Assembly: GCA_023230525.1 (NCBI GenBank)
Contig: JALNXE010000010.1
Coordinates: forward strand, 1 to 64,000
DNA from: Desulfobulbaceae bacterium
Lineage (GTDB): Bacteria > Desulfobacterota > Desulfobulbia > Desulfobulbales > SURF-16
Direction of reading: 5' to 3'
DNA length: 64,000 bases
The notes beneath the pieces were generated by a model. That model saw only the letters and a list, made by a program, of their open reading frames with translations, was not told the origin of the DNA and did no database searches. Made by a program: the position numbers and the translations under genes. The number at the start of each line of letters is the position of its first letter. Positions within the stretch are counted from its first letter, which is position 1. Shown here piece by piece: positions 35,577 to 44,455 of this stretch.

Positions 35577-36151
35577 GGAACGACAACCACATCTCCACGG
35601 CGGAGCCGGATATTCTGCTGCAGATTCTCGCCGGCAGCCACCTCGTCATAATTGAATTTGAAACTTGTCGTGTCTCCCCCCTCCTCGCGCATGATGCTAA
35701 TTTTTTCGCGCTTGGCAAAGGGATTAAGCCCGCCCGCCATGGTAAGGGCCTGCAGCACATTCACCTTGGTGCTGAGCAGAAAACGGCCCGGATTATTCAC
35801 CTTGCCGATAACATATATCAGCATGCTGTTTACCTGTTGCACGATAACGGTCACCACGGGATCAGGAACAAACTGGGAAACCTTTTGCCGGATTTCCTCT
35901 TTGAGCTGGGAGACGGTTTTCCCTTCTGCCGTGAGCTGGCCGATCAAAGGGAAGGAAATAGTGCCGTCAGGCAGCACGACCACGGTTTTGGTCTGGGCTT
36001 CATCCTTCCACACGGAAATATCCAGCACATCGCCGGCACCTATCAGGTATGGCTCACCTGCCAGCAAAGGAGAATCCTCGGCAGCCCGCACTGGGCTGAT
36101 GAAAAATATCAGCAGGCAGAAACCGCACATCAAACTGAGCAATCTTTTCAT
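35573..36151 (-). CDS. Wza-like polysaccharide export protein
   Basis: A 192-residue export protein with a signal peptide (MKRLLSLMCGFCLLIFFISPVRA), the Poly_export domain (YLIGAGDVLDISVWKDE, VLPDGTISFPLIGQLTAEGKT) and one SLBB domain (MLIYVIGKVNNPGRFLLSTKVNVLQAL). No lipobox cysteine is present. It is shorter than Wza, as is normal in exosortase loci. The start at 36151 has GAGGAG upstream and a real signal peptide; the longer frame adds non-signal residues. It opens the operon wza-barrel-wzz-kinase-ATPase, with a 123-base gap after prsT. Confidence 0.9.
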   Translation of the reverse strand: MKRLLSLMCGFCLLIFFISPVRAAEDSPLLAGEPYLIGAGDVLDISVWKDEAQTKTVVVLPDGTISFPLIGQLTAEGKTVSQLKEEIRQKVSQFVPDPVVTVIVQQVNSMLIYVIGKVNNPGRFLLSTKVNVLQALTMAGGLNPFAKREKISIMREEGGDTTSFKFNYDEVAAGENLQQNIRLRRGDVVVVP

Positions 36152-36274
36152 CGCGCTCCTCTTAATAAAACAATAGGTAGTCAGGCATATTGGCAAACAA
36201 ACCTGATTTAGCATAGTTAGGTCAGCAGTGACAAGAAAATTCTGGCACCGGGCAAAAACCATGCGGGATCTTTG

Positions 36275-38680
36275 TTACTGCAAGCTCTTTAACAACTCCC
36301 TGGCCTTGTCGAGGCCGTTAAAATTCTGGCCGCCGTTCACCGCATCCTGCAGATGCTGCCGGGCTTCCTCTTTGCGGTCCGTGTTGGCCAGCACCACGCC
36401 CAGGTGATAGTTGAGAATCGCATTCGTCGGATCCGCGCTTTGCGCCTGGCCGATGATCTCCGCAGCCCGCTGGGAGTTCCCCATTTTATAATAAACCCAG
36501 CCCAGGGTGTCCAACAGCTCAGGCTCATTGGGCCGCACTTCCTGGGCCTGCTGAACGAGCCGCAAAGCCCTGTCCAGATTTTCCGGACTCGCCGCGTACT
36601 CACTGAGCAGAAAGGCCAGATTGTTTGCCGCCGGCCAGAACTTGCTGTTTTTGGCCAATGCCCGCTCATAGACTGCCATGGCCTTGTCATATTTCCCGGT
36701 CTGCTCATAGAGCATGGCAAGGGAAAGATAGGTGCCGGCGCTGTTGGGATCAACCTCCAATGCCTGTTCGAATTTGGCGATGGCTTCCTCCGGCTTGCCT
36801 TGCAAAACATAGAGGGCTGCCAGGCTGTTATGGGGGGTAAGCCATTCGGGATTCAATTCAATGGCCTTGTTAAAGGCCTTTTCAGCAGGGTCAAAATCCT
36901 TGCGGCTCAGATAAACCCGGCCCAGCAGATTATAGGTAAAGGCATCCCTGGGGTTTTCCGCGATCCTTTTTTCACAGAGAGCAATGGCCTTGTCAAACTG
37001 CTTCTCCCCCAGATAAACCTGGGCAAGGGCGGAAATCAGCGGCAGAGAATTCCTGTTGACCCCATACCCTTTCTCAAGCAGGGCGACCGCTTCCTTCTTT
37101 TGCCCTTGCTTCCACAACAGATTACTGAGGCGCAAATAACCGATGGGGTTATCAGGGGCCTGGGTGATAATTTTCTCATATTCCTTCCTGGCCGCATCCA
37201 TTTTCTGCCCAATGACATAAAAATCACCAAGCGCGGCCCGGACCTGCAAATCGTCTCCGTGCTTGGCAAGAAAGGCCTTGATCGTTTCCTCCGCCGCGCC
37301 GGTATCCTCTTTCACCATGTAATACTTGACCAGCCGCTGTAAAATGTCCCGGGAATCCGGGTTTGCCTCAAGCCCCTTTTTCAATGTTTCCCCGGCCAGT
37401 TCCATCTGTTTGTTCATAAAATGGGCTTCAGCCAGACGCAGATAGGCGGCCACATTTTGCGGCTGCTCCGTAACGATAACCCGGAACTCAGCCACAGCGC
37501 TTTCACTATCCCCCTTTAACAGAAAGATGTTTCCCCTGGTGAAATGGGCATCGATGCTTTTTGGATTTTCTTTCAGCACCTCGTCCGCCATGGCCGACGC
37601 TTTGTCAACTTCTCCCCGCTTGAGATAGATCTGGGCCAGGACACTTTTGGCCTGAAGAATGGCAGGGGCGGCAGGGTCACTTTCAAGGGTGAGACACTGC
37701 TCCAGCAGCTTGACCGCCTCATCAATTTTGTTGTCGTTAAGATAGAATTCACTGAGCTGGAAACGGACCAGAAAACTTTTCGGCAGTTTGCTTAATGCGG
37801 CAACCAAGGTCTTTTCGGCCAATTCCTTCTCTTTTTTTGACGCATAGAATTTGGCCACTTTCAATGGCACCTCTTCCTCTGCCGGCTCTTTGCCGAGAAG
37901 GGCGCTCAGAATTTTTGTCGCCTCATCCTTATTTCCCTTTTCCCATTGCAGGCTGGCAAGCGCCAATTTGTGATCAGCATTATCAGGCTCGATTTCAATG
38001 ATTTTCTTAAAAATTGCAATCGCCTCATCAATGTTGCCCTGCTGAGCAGCCACCCTGGCAAGAATAATATGGAAATTCACCTCTTTCGGGTTAACCTGCA
38101 ATCCTTGCCTGACCAAAGCCAGGGCCTTGTCCCTTTCCCCGCGATGGTCATAAATCGAGGCGAGCAGAATATAAGTTTTCGGCTCGGTTACCCCCTTGTC
38201 GAGCAGCCCTTGCAAGATTTTTTCGGCCTGGTCGGGTTTTTCCTGCCGGATAAGGATGGCGCTTTTTAACTGCAGCGCCTCCGTATTGTCCGGCTCCTTG
38301 GCCAGCACCAGATCCGCTTTTTCCAGGGCCTGCTCCGGACTTTTTGCCGCCAGCAGCAGCTTACCCAGTTCAAGCTGGGCAGCGGTCAGGTTCGGATCAA
38401 GCTCCACCGCCTTGGACAATGAGCCATAAGCGCCGCGGGGATTGCCGTCCTTGAGATCCGTCAGTCCGAGGTAATAGTAGGCTTCGGCAAAATTGAGGTC
38501 GATCTGGATGGCATTTTTCAACTCCAGCCGGGCCTTGACATAATCACCCTGTTCGTAGAGTGCTTTGCCCTTTTCAAGAAAACTGGCCTTCTTCTTTTCC
38601 GGGCCACCGCAACCGGCGGACGCAAATAAAACGAAAAAGATTAGAAAGATAGCAGCAATTTTACCGAAACGATTTACCAT
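36275..38680 (-). CDS. prsT: TPR-repeat lipoprotein of the PEP-CTERM system (PrsT type)
   Basis: An 801-residue lipoprotein made almost entirely of tetratricopeptide repeats (more than 20 by eye, for example SAGTYLSLAMLYEQTGKYDKA). The signal peptide ends with the lipobox SAGC (Cys24). Length and layout match the PrsT family of exosortase/PEP-CTERM loci. It is probably an outer- or inner-membrane-anchored scaffold for polysaccharide or sorted-protein handling. The ATG at 38680 has GAGGGG upstream; a TTG four codons earlier overlaps that site. It is divergent from the sensor kinase gene. Confidence 0.9.
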   Translation of the reverse strand: MVNRFGKIAAIFLIFFVLFASAGCGGPEKKKASFLEKGKALYEQGDYVKARLELKNAIQIDLNFAEAYYYLGLTDLKDGNPRGAYGSLSKAVELDPNLTAAQLELGKLLLAAKSPEQALEKADLVLAKEPDNTEALQLKSAILIRQEKPDQAEKILQGLLDKGVTEPKTYILLASIYDHRGERDKALALVRQGLQVNPKEVNFHIILARVAAQQGNIDEAIAIFKKIIEIEPDNADHKLALASLQWEKGNKDEATKILSALLGKEPAEEEVPLKVAKFYASKKEKELAEKTLVAALSKLPKSFLVRFQLSEFYLNDNKIDEAVKLLEQCLTLESDPAAPAILQAKSVLAQIYLKRGEVDKASAMADEVLKENPKSIDAHFTRGNIFLLKGDSESAVAEFRVIVTEQPQNVAAYLRLAEAHFMNKQMELAGETLKKGLEANPDSRDILQRLVKYYMVKEDTGAAEETIKAFLAKHGDDLQVRAALGDFYVIGQKMDAARKEYEKIITQAPDNPIGYLRLSNLLWKQGQKKEAVALLEKGYGVNRNSLPLISALAQVYLGEKQFDKAIALCEKRIAENPRDAFTYNLLGRVYLSRKDFDPAEKAFNKAIELNPEWLTPHNSLAALYVLQGKPEEAIAKFEQALEVDPNSAGTYLSLAMLYEQTGKYDKAMAVYERALAKNSKFWPAANNLAFLLSEYAASPENLDRALRLVQQAQEVRPNEPELLDTLGWVYYKMGNSQRAAEIIGQAQSADPTNAILNYHLGVVLANTDRKEEARQHLQDAVNGGQNFNGLDKARELLKSLQ

Positions 38681-38862
38681 TTTTCCCCTCAAGTTTATTT
38701 AAGAGTTTGAAAACATTATTTTAAAATTTATACTCTACTACTTGAAATCCATTTTTTTCAATACCTTTTCTTGTGGAAACCACTTTAAAACTGTATCCTA
38801 ATAATCACCTAATAATACATAATATTCATGCATAATTTTCAAAATTCTGAAAATTTTATCCT

Positions 38863-40296
38863 GTGAAATTTTACCGCCCAAAATCATTTCTTATTCTGCT
38901 GTTGGCCGGCTTTTTATTTGTCGCTCTGCCTCTCCTGGCCGCCCTGGCAAGTTCAGCCTATTTCATGGAAAAAATGGCCGTGCACAGCACCCAGGCCGTA
39001 TTCTGGTCAGCCGATTCCGCCAGGGAAAGCCGTTCGCTGCTGGAACAGCTTGTTGAACAGGAGCGCCAGGCCCGCATCTACGACCTCTTCGCCGAGCCTG
39101 ACAATCTGCAGGGCATCCAGGAAAAACATGAAAAAATTCAGGAAATACTCAACAATCTTTCCGCGTTTCCTTTTGCCGACACCATCAAGAACAGAATCAG
39201 GAAATTGACAACCGAGGAGAGCAAACTTTTCAATCGCATTACCGATGCCGGCCAAAAGCGTGAAAGGAAAAAAAACCTCGATTATTACCGGGAACTGAGC
39301 ATCCTGGCCCAGGAAATTCAGGAAGCCAGCTATAATCTTATGTTCCAGGAAACGGAAAACCTGCAGAAGGAGGCTTTCCGCTACCAGAAGATGATGTTCT
39401 GGCTCACCTCCATCCTTTTTTTTGTCAGCCTCCTTATCATTTCCATCTTTGCCTATCTGCTCACCCGGCCAATACGCCAGATCGACAAAAGCATCCTCAG
39501 ACTCGGTGAAGGCGATTTTGTCACTCCGGTTCACGTGTCAGGCCCGAAGGATCTGGAATTTCTAGGGACAAAACTCGATTGGCTCAGAGAAAGACTGGGC
39601 GAACTTGAGAAAGATAAAAACAAGTTCGTGGCCCATATTTCCCATGAACTGAAAACCCCCCTCGCCTCAATCCGCGAGGGCACCGGCCTTCTCAGCGAAG
39701 AGGTGGTCGGCTCCCTGACCTCTCAGCAAAAAGAGGTGGTCAAAATTCTGGCCAACAACAGCCGGCTTTTGCAGAAATTGATCGAAAATATCGTTAATTT
39801 CAATATGGCCCAGGCCCGGCGGCGTCCTCCGCAAAAAAAACATTTTGCCCTGGACCAGTTGATTGGCGAGGTGGTGGAAGACCAGAAACCGATCCTGCTG
39901 GCCAACGACCTGCACCTGCACCTGCATCTGATGCCAACGTCTATTTTCGGCGACAGTGATCAAATCCGCACGGTAATCGACAACATTCTTTCCAATGCCA
40001 TCAAACACTCGCCAACCGCAAGCGACATCTCCATTACCTTGAAAACCGACATGGAAATGGCTATTATTGATATCAGCGACAGCGGCCCCGGTGTCCCTGA
40101 GGAAGAGCGGGCTAAAATATTCCGTCCTTTTTTCCAGGGGCAGACAGCCCAGAAAGGAAGAGTGAAAGGAACCGGTCTCGGGTTGGCGATAGCCAATGAA
40201 TATATGGCTAACCACCATGGAACCATAGAAGTCCTGCCAGATGCAGGTGATGGCGCGCATTTCCGATTATCTCTCCCAATCGAGGAAATTAAATGA
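38863..40296 (+). CDS. GlrK/QseE-like sensor histidine kinase
   Basis: A 477-residue membrane kinase. Helices at about 9-32 and 178-201 bracket a mostly helical periplasmic domain, followed by HAMP (about 202-250), HisKA with phospho-acceptor His261 (HISHELKTPLASIREG) and HATPase_c with N box DNILSNAIKHS, G1 DSGPGVPEEE and G2 GTGLGLAIANEY. The start is a GTG at 38863. The order kinase-lipoprotein-sigma-54 regulator matches the GlrK-QseG-GlrR (QseE/G/F) set of enterobacteria, which senses envelope stress. The gene diverges from prsT, so the pathway may regulate polysaccharide export. The ATGA overlap with the next gene shows coupling. Confidence 0.88.
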   Translation: MKFYRPKSFLILLLAGFLFVALPLLAALASSAYFMEKMAVHSTQAVFWSADSARESRSLLEQLVEQERQARIYDLFAEPDNLQGIQEKHEKIQEILNNLSAFPFADTIKNRIRKLTTEESKLFNRITDAGQKRERKKNLDYYRELSILAQEIQEASYNLMFQETENLQKEAFRYQKMMFWLTSILFFVSLLIISIFAYLLTRPIRQIDKSILRLGEGDFVTPVHVSGPKDLEFLGTKLDWLRERLGELEKDKNKFVAHISHELKTPLASIREGTGLLSEEVVGSLTSQQKEVVKILANNSRLLQKLIENIVNFNMAQARRRPPQKKHFALDQLIGEVVEDQKPILLANDLHLHLHLMPTSIFGDSDQIRTVIDNILSNAIKHSPTASDISITLKTDMEMAIIDISDSGPGVPEEERAKIFRPFFQGQTAQKGRVKGTGLGLAIANEYMANHHGTIEVLPDAGDGAHFRLSLPIEEIK

Positions 40297-40823
40297 CAAA
40301 ATATATCCGCAGGACAATTTTTCTCCTGTTTTTTTTAATTCTGTGCATGCTTCTTGCAAGTTGTATTCCTCAATCAACGTACATTATTGTACCGGAAAAC
40401 CAGAAAGTTGAGGTGAAGACGCTGCACCCCCCCTCAGAGGAGATTTTGACCTGCCTGGATTCCAGCCTTGGTCTTCCTGCCGAACAGCTCGAAGCAGAGT
40501 TCAACAGGCAAAAGGAAGCGTTCATCGCTGAGAGTACCGAGGCAAACAGGTACAAACTGATCTGCCTGAGCCTTGCGCGTCCGGACAAGCCTGACTCCCT
40601 GGAATACGCACAGGAGCTGATGAACGACATGCAACAAATTGATAAAGCACGCTACCCGGACATCAAAGGCCTTGCAGCTCTCCTTACTTACTTCCAGCAT
40701 CTGCAGGAAAAAAGAATTGAAGATGTAAGCAGAGCGCAACAACAGGTTAACGAACTGAAGAAACAGCTTGAAGAACTGAAAAGCATTGATGAAATTATAA
40801 AAAAACGCAAGGATGCTAATTAA
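40293..40823 (+). CDS. QseG-like lipoprotein of the two-component set
   Basis: A 176-residue lipoprotein (lipobox LLASC, Cys24) with a predicted helical body and a C-terminal coiled coil (RAQQQVNELKKQLEELKSIDEII). Sequence alone gives no domain, but it lies between a GlrK-like kinase (4-base overlap) and a GlrR-like regulator (11-base overlap), the exact position of QseG, an outer-membrane lipoprotein that contacts the kinase periplasmic domain. The two remaining cysteines (CLDSSLG, LICLSLA) might form a disulfide. Assignment rests mainly on synteny. Confidence 0.75.
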   Translation: MTKYIRRTIFLLFFLILCMLLASCIPQSTYIIVPENQKVEVKTLHPPSEEILTCLDSSLGLPAEQLEAEFNRQKEAFIAESTEANRYKLICLSLARPDKPDSLEYAQELMNDMQQIDKARYPDIKGLAALLTYFQHLQEKRIEDVSRAQQQVNELKKQLEELKSIDEIIKKRKDAN

Positions 40824-42171
40824 ACCTAAAATACTGCTGGTTGACGACGACACAGACCTGCTCAGCCTTTTCACCATACGTCTGCAAAGTCAGGGGTTTG
40901 ACGTTGAGACTGCTGAAAGCGGCGAGCAGGCACTGGCGCGTATTCCTCTCATCAATCCACATGTACTGATTACCGATCTGCGCATGGGAGAAATGGATGG
41001 CATGGCCCTGTTCGAGGCTGTCCACCGCATGAACAGTGCCCTGCCGGTCATCGTTATTACCGCGCACGGCTCCATCCCCGATGCCGTTGAGGCAACCAAA
41101 CAGGGTGTTTTTTCCTTTCTCACCAAACCGGTTGACAGCCAGAAGCTGATCCAGGAGATCAACTCCGCCTTGACTCTGAGCGGCGCCGGCGCCGGCCTGC
41201 GTGAAAAAAAACAGACAGAGGATGAGGATTGGTGCGGCAATATCGTTTACAAAAGCAGCGCCATGGCAAACCTCCTGCAAAAGGCCAAGCTTGTCGCCCA
41301 GAGTGATGCCAGCGTGCTTATTCTCGGAGAAAGCGGCACAGGAAAAGAAGTGCTGGCAAATGCCATCCACAAGGCCAGTTCCCGATCCTCCGGCTTTTTT
41401 GTCGCGGTTAATTGCGCGGCCATTCCCGAGGCGCTGCTTGAATCCGAACTTTTCGGACACACCAAAGGTTCGTTTACCGGTGCTGCCAAAAATTATGACG
41501 GCCTTTTCAAAACCGCCAACCACGGCACACTGTTCCTCGATGAGATCGGCGACATGCCGCTTTCCCTGCAGGTGAAACTGCTGCGGGTGCTGCAGGAAAA
41601 ACAGGTACGCCCCGTGGGTTCCACCATTGCGGTGGATGTGGATGCGCGGATTATTTCCGCCACCCATCGCAATATTGAGGCGGCAGTGAAAGAAAAAATC
41701 TTCCGGGAGGATCTTTTTTACCGTCTTAATGTGGTGAGTCTTGAGATTCCACCGCTCCATAAACGGCGGGAGGATATCCCTCTGCTGGCCCACCATTTCG
41801 TCAAGAAAATCACCTCCCAAAACGGCAAGGAAATCCGCGGATTTTCCCCATCCGCCATGAAGCTTCTCATGGAGGCATCATGGCCTGGCAATATCCGTCA
41901 GCTGCAGAATGTGGTGGAACAGGCGGTCGCCCTTTCCTCCTCACCGCTCATTACCGAAAATCTATTGTCCGATGCCTTAAAACAGAAACCTAAAAAAATC
42001 CTGCCCTTTGCCGAAGCGCGCCGTATTTTTGAGCAGGAATACCTGGTGCAGCTGCTGCAGACCACCCAGGGAAACGTCACCGAAGCTGCCCGCCAGGCCA
42101 AACGCAACCGCACGGACTTCTATAAGCTGCTCAATCGCCACCATATCGTTCCCAGTCTTTTCAAGGAATGA
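40813..42171 (+). CDS. Sigma-54-dependent response regulator (GlrR type)
   Basis: A 452-residue NtrC-family activator: receiver domain (about 1-120) with phospho-acceptor Asp55 (VLITDLRMG) and Lys107-type KPVD; AAA+ domain with Walker A GESGTGKE, the sigma-54 contact loop as GSFTGA (usual GAFTGA with Ala to Ser), and FLDEIGDM; and a C-terminal Fis-type helix-turn-helix (GNVTEAARQAKRNRTDFYKLL). It should activate RpoN promoters when phosphorylated by the upstream kinase. No perfect -24/-12 site was found in the gaps of this window. GSFTGA is a known natural variant. Confidence 0.92.
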   Translation: MLIKPKILLVDDDTDLLSLFTIRLQSQGFDVETAESGEQALARIPLINPHVLITDLRMGEMDGMALFEAVHRMNSALPVIVITAHGSIPDAVEATKQGVFSFLTKPVDSQKLIQEINSALTLSGAGAGLREKKQTEDEDWCGNIVYKSSAMANLLQKAKLVAQSDASVLILGESGTGKEVLANAIHKASSRSSGFFVAVNCAAIPEALLESELFGHTKGSFTGAAKNYDGLFKTANHGTLFLDEIGDMPLSLQVKLLRVLQEKQVRPVGSTIAVDVDARIISATHRNIEAAVKEKIFREDLFYRLNVVSLEIPPLHKRREDIPLLAHHFVKKITSQNGKEIRGFSPSAMKLLMEASWPGNIRQLQNVVEQAVALSSSPLITENLLSDALKQKPKKILPFAEARRIFEQEYLVQLLQTTQGNVTEAARQAKRNRTDFYKLLNRHHIVPSLFKE

Positions 42172-42271
42172 TGCCAATTCCTTTTGCATTCCTCGCCCGC
42201 CTTGAGTAAACTTCAGACAACCTGATCCCGGCATATTTTATTTTGATACCAGAATTGCGGTTCGAGAAGAG

Positions 42272-42411
42272 TGACTAAAGTACTTAAAATGTCTAAAGTA
42301 CTTGAAGTTGCGGTACTTTCTGATCATATAACACCTTTAACTTAAGACACTCTAAATACTTGAAGTACTTAGAGTATTTTAGGCACTATTTTAAACACTT
42401 TAGGCACTTTC
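42272..42411. repeat. Dispersed AT-rich intergenic repeat, copy B
   Basis: The gap before the Sat-CysC gene is packed with ACTTTAGGCACT/AGTACTTTAAG-type units in both directions. Bases 42312-42326 are the exact reverse complement of 19433-19447 in copy A, and the flanking unit also matches in inverted orientation. The array reaches the start codon at 42412, so it forms the whole leader and probably the promoter region of that gene. Confidence 0.75.
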
Positions 42412-44109
42412 ATGAATGACTACTCGGAAAGCCTGCTTGTGCATTTCAGGCGCAGTGAGGCATTGAAACAGGAAGCCATCGGGCTGCCTTCCTTTGACTT
42501 GAATCTCCGGCAACTCTGCGACCTGGAACTCCTGCTGAACCGTGCCTTTTATCCGCTGGACGGCTATCTGAACCAGGCGGACTACCAGAGCGTTCTTGCC
42601 CAGATGCGCCTTACCGACAATACCGTATGGCCCATGCCCATTTGCCTTGATGTGCCGGCGAAAATCGCCAATCTCCTGAAGACCGGCGACAAGCTGGGGC
42701 TAAACGACCAGGAGGGCTTCCTGCTGGCCATCCTTACCATCTCGGACATCTGGCAGCCGGATAAAAAACAGGAAGCCACCGCAATATTCGGCACGGATGA
42801 TGCCAAACTCCATCCAGGCGTAAAAAATCTCTGCGAGAACACACATGAATGGTATATCGGCGGAACCCTGGAAGGAATCAGTCTGCCCATCCACTATGAT
42901 TTCAAGGAGATACGCCTTTCTCCCGCCGAAAGCCATCGCCGCTTCTCCTTAAACGGCTGGCGCCATGTCATTGGTTTTCATACGGACGCCTATCTCCATT
43001 GCGCCCACAAGGAAATGATTCTGAAGGCCGCCAGAGAGGCGGGGGCCAATATTTTCCTGCAGCCGGTCGCAGGACTTGACCATCCGGGCAATCTCGACCA
43101 TTACACCCATGTCCGCTGCTATCAGGAGTTCATAAAAAAATTCCCGAGGAACATGATCAGCCTGGGGCTTCTGCCCCTGGCCAGCCGGGGTGCCGGCCCC
43201 AGGGAAGCCCTCTGGCAGGCCATCATCAAAAGAAATTTCGGCTGCACCCATTTCCTGGTGGCAGACGATCATGGCGATCCCTTTGCCAGCCATCTCGACA
43301 AAAATAATTTCTACCCCGCCGGCACGGCGCAAAAGCTTGTCAAACATTACGAAAAAGAGATCGGCATCCGCATGGTTGCCGAAGAAAAAATGGTCTACGC
43401 AGAGAACCAGGCCCAGTATGTGCCCCTGAAAGAGGTCGGGGAAGATATGGCGGTCAAAACCATCTCTTCGAGCGAGCTGCAGCGGCGCCTGGAAAACGGC
43501 CTGGAAATTCCTGTCTGGTTTTCATATCCCGAAGTTGTCGCTGAATTACGACGCGCTTTCCCGCCCCGCTCCAAACAGGGATTTACCATTTTTATCACCG
43601 GCCTGTCCGGTTCCGGCAAATCAACCCTGGCCAAGGTTCTGATGGTGAAATTCCTGGAAATGCGTGACCGCCCCGTTACCCTGCTTGACGGTGATATTGT
43701 ACGCAAAAACCTGTCAAGCGAGCTAACCTTTACCAGGGAACACCGCCACCTCAACATTACCCGCATCGGTTTTGTTGCCAGTGAAATCACCAAAAACGGC
43801 GGCATCGCCCTGTGTGCCCCCATAGCCCCCTACGAAGAATCCCGCCAGGCCAACCGGGAGCTTATCAGCAAATGCGGCGGGTACATCGAAGTGTATATGG
43901 CAACTCCGCTGGAAGTCTGCGAACAACGAGACCGAAAAGGACTTTATGCCAAGGCCAGAGCAGGGAAAATTCCCGGATTTACTGGGGTTTCCGATCCATA
44001 CACCCCCCCCGCAAACCCTGAGATAACCATTGACACCAGCGAAATGACCCCGGCAGAGGCAGCCCAGGAAGTACTGCTTTACCTGGAGGAACACGGCTAC
44101 CTCCGCTGA
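42412..44109 (+). CDS. Sat-CysC fusion with degenerate ATP sulfurylase domain
   Basis: A 565-residue fusion of an ATP sulfurylase-like domain (about 1-385) and an APS kinase domain (about 388-565). The kinase part looks complete: P-loop GLSGSGKST (397-405), LDGDIVRKNLS, the NITRIGFVASEI segment and PIAPYEESRQANRE; it would make PAPS from APS. The sulfurylase part keeps the fold blocks (FYPLDGYL, AGPREALWQAIIKRNFGCTH) but not the QxRN sulfate/ATP signature: at 190-199 it reads HTDAYLHCAH, so Gln, Arg and Asn are His190, Asp192 and Ala193 while HxxH is kept. The GRDHAG block is VADDHGD. The N-half may be inactive or altered. It could supply PAPS for glycan sulfation; no sulfotransferase lies in the window. 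Confidence 0.88.
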   Translation: MNDYSESLLVHFRRSEALKQEAIGLPSFDLNLRQLCDLELLLNRAFYPLDGYLNQADYQSVLAQMRLTDNTVWPMPICLDVPAKIANLLKTGDKLGLNDQEGFLLAILTISDIWQPDKKQEATAIFGTDDAKLHPGVKNLCENTHEWYIGGTLEGISLPIHYDFKEIRLSPAESHRRFSLNGWRHVIGFHTDAYLHCAHKEMILKAAREAGANIFLQPVAGLDHPGNLDHYTHVRCYQEFIKKFPRNMISLGLLPLASRGAGPREALWQAIIKRNFGCTHFLVADDHGDPFASHLDKNNFYPAGTAQKLVKHYEKEIGIRMVAEEKMVYAENQAQYVPLKEVGEDMAVKTISSSELQRRLENGLEIPVWFSYPEVVAELRRAFPPRSKQGFTIFITGLSGSGKSTLAKVLMVKFLEMRDRPVTLLDGDIVRKNLSSELTFTREHRHLNITRIGFVASEITKNGGIALCAPIAPYEESRQANRELISKCGGYIEVYMATPLEVCEQRDRKGLYAKARAGKIPGFTGVSDPYTPPANPEITIDTSEMTPAEAAQEVLLYLEEHGYLR

Positions 44110-44455
44110 CATGTCGCGAAATACTGACACATCACCCTCTGCAAATCTCCTCAAAAATACGTATTATTTCCTTTGGTCACCTTGCGCACCGTGAAAATCT
44201 GCTAAAATCTGGCTCTGATTGTCGCTAAACAGCAACGCATTTGAACCCGCCCCTACTTCACCACGCCCAACACGACAGGCAATACCCCCTTTCCCGTCCG
44301 CATCCAGCATTTTTTGCCTTAATTTTCTCCTCTTTGGCTTCATTTGCCCCTTTTTTAAAAAAATGGCCCGAAAAATGCTTATCACTGGTGTATTTGCCAT
44401 CCCCACCGGATTTCTCAACCAGTTAACCATATGTTTTTTAAGGATTTTTCCAGCA
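44110..44455. other. Intergenic stretch before the FnIII/LamG gene
   Basis: About 345 AT-rich bases without a supported gene. The plus frame is open across much of it and joins the next gene, but the upstream codons (Pro- and Phe-rich) look non-coding. A 164-codon minus-strand frame is a shadow. A TAAAAT hexamer near 44205 may be a -10, without a good -35. Confidence 0.4.

Noticed and set aside
36241..36256. TGGCACCGGGCAAAAA as a sigma-54 -24/-12 promoter
   Set aside because: It has the -24 part but lacks the -12 TTGC element at correct spacing, and it points away from the export genes.
42241..42411. Possible CRISPR array in the repeat-rich gap before the Sat-CysC gene
   Set aside because: Units are short, degenerate, in both orientations and without unique spacers of constant length.
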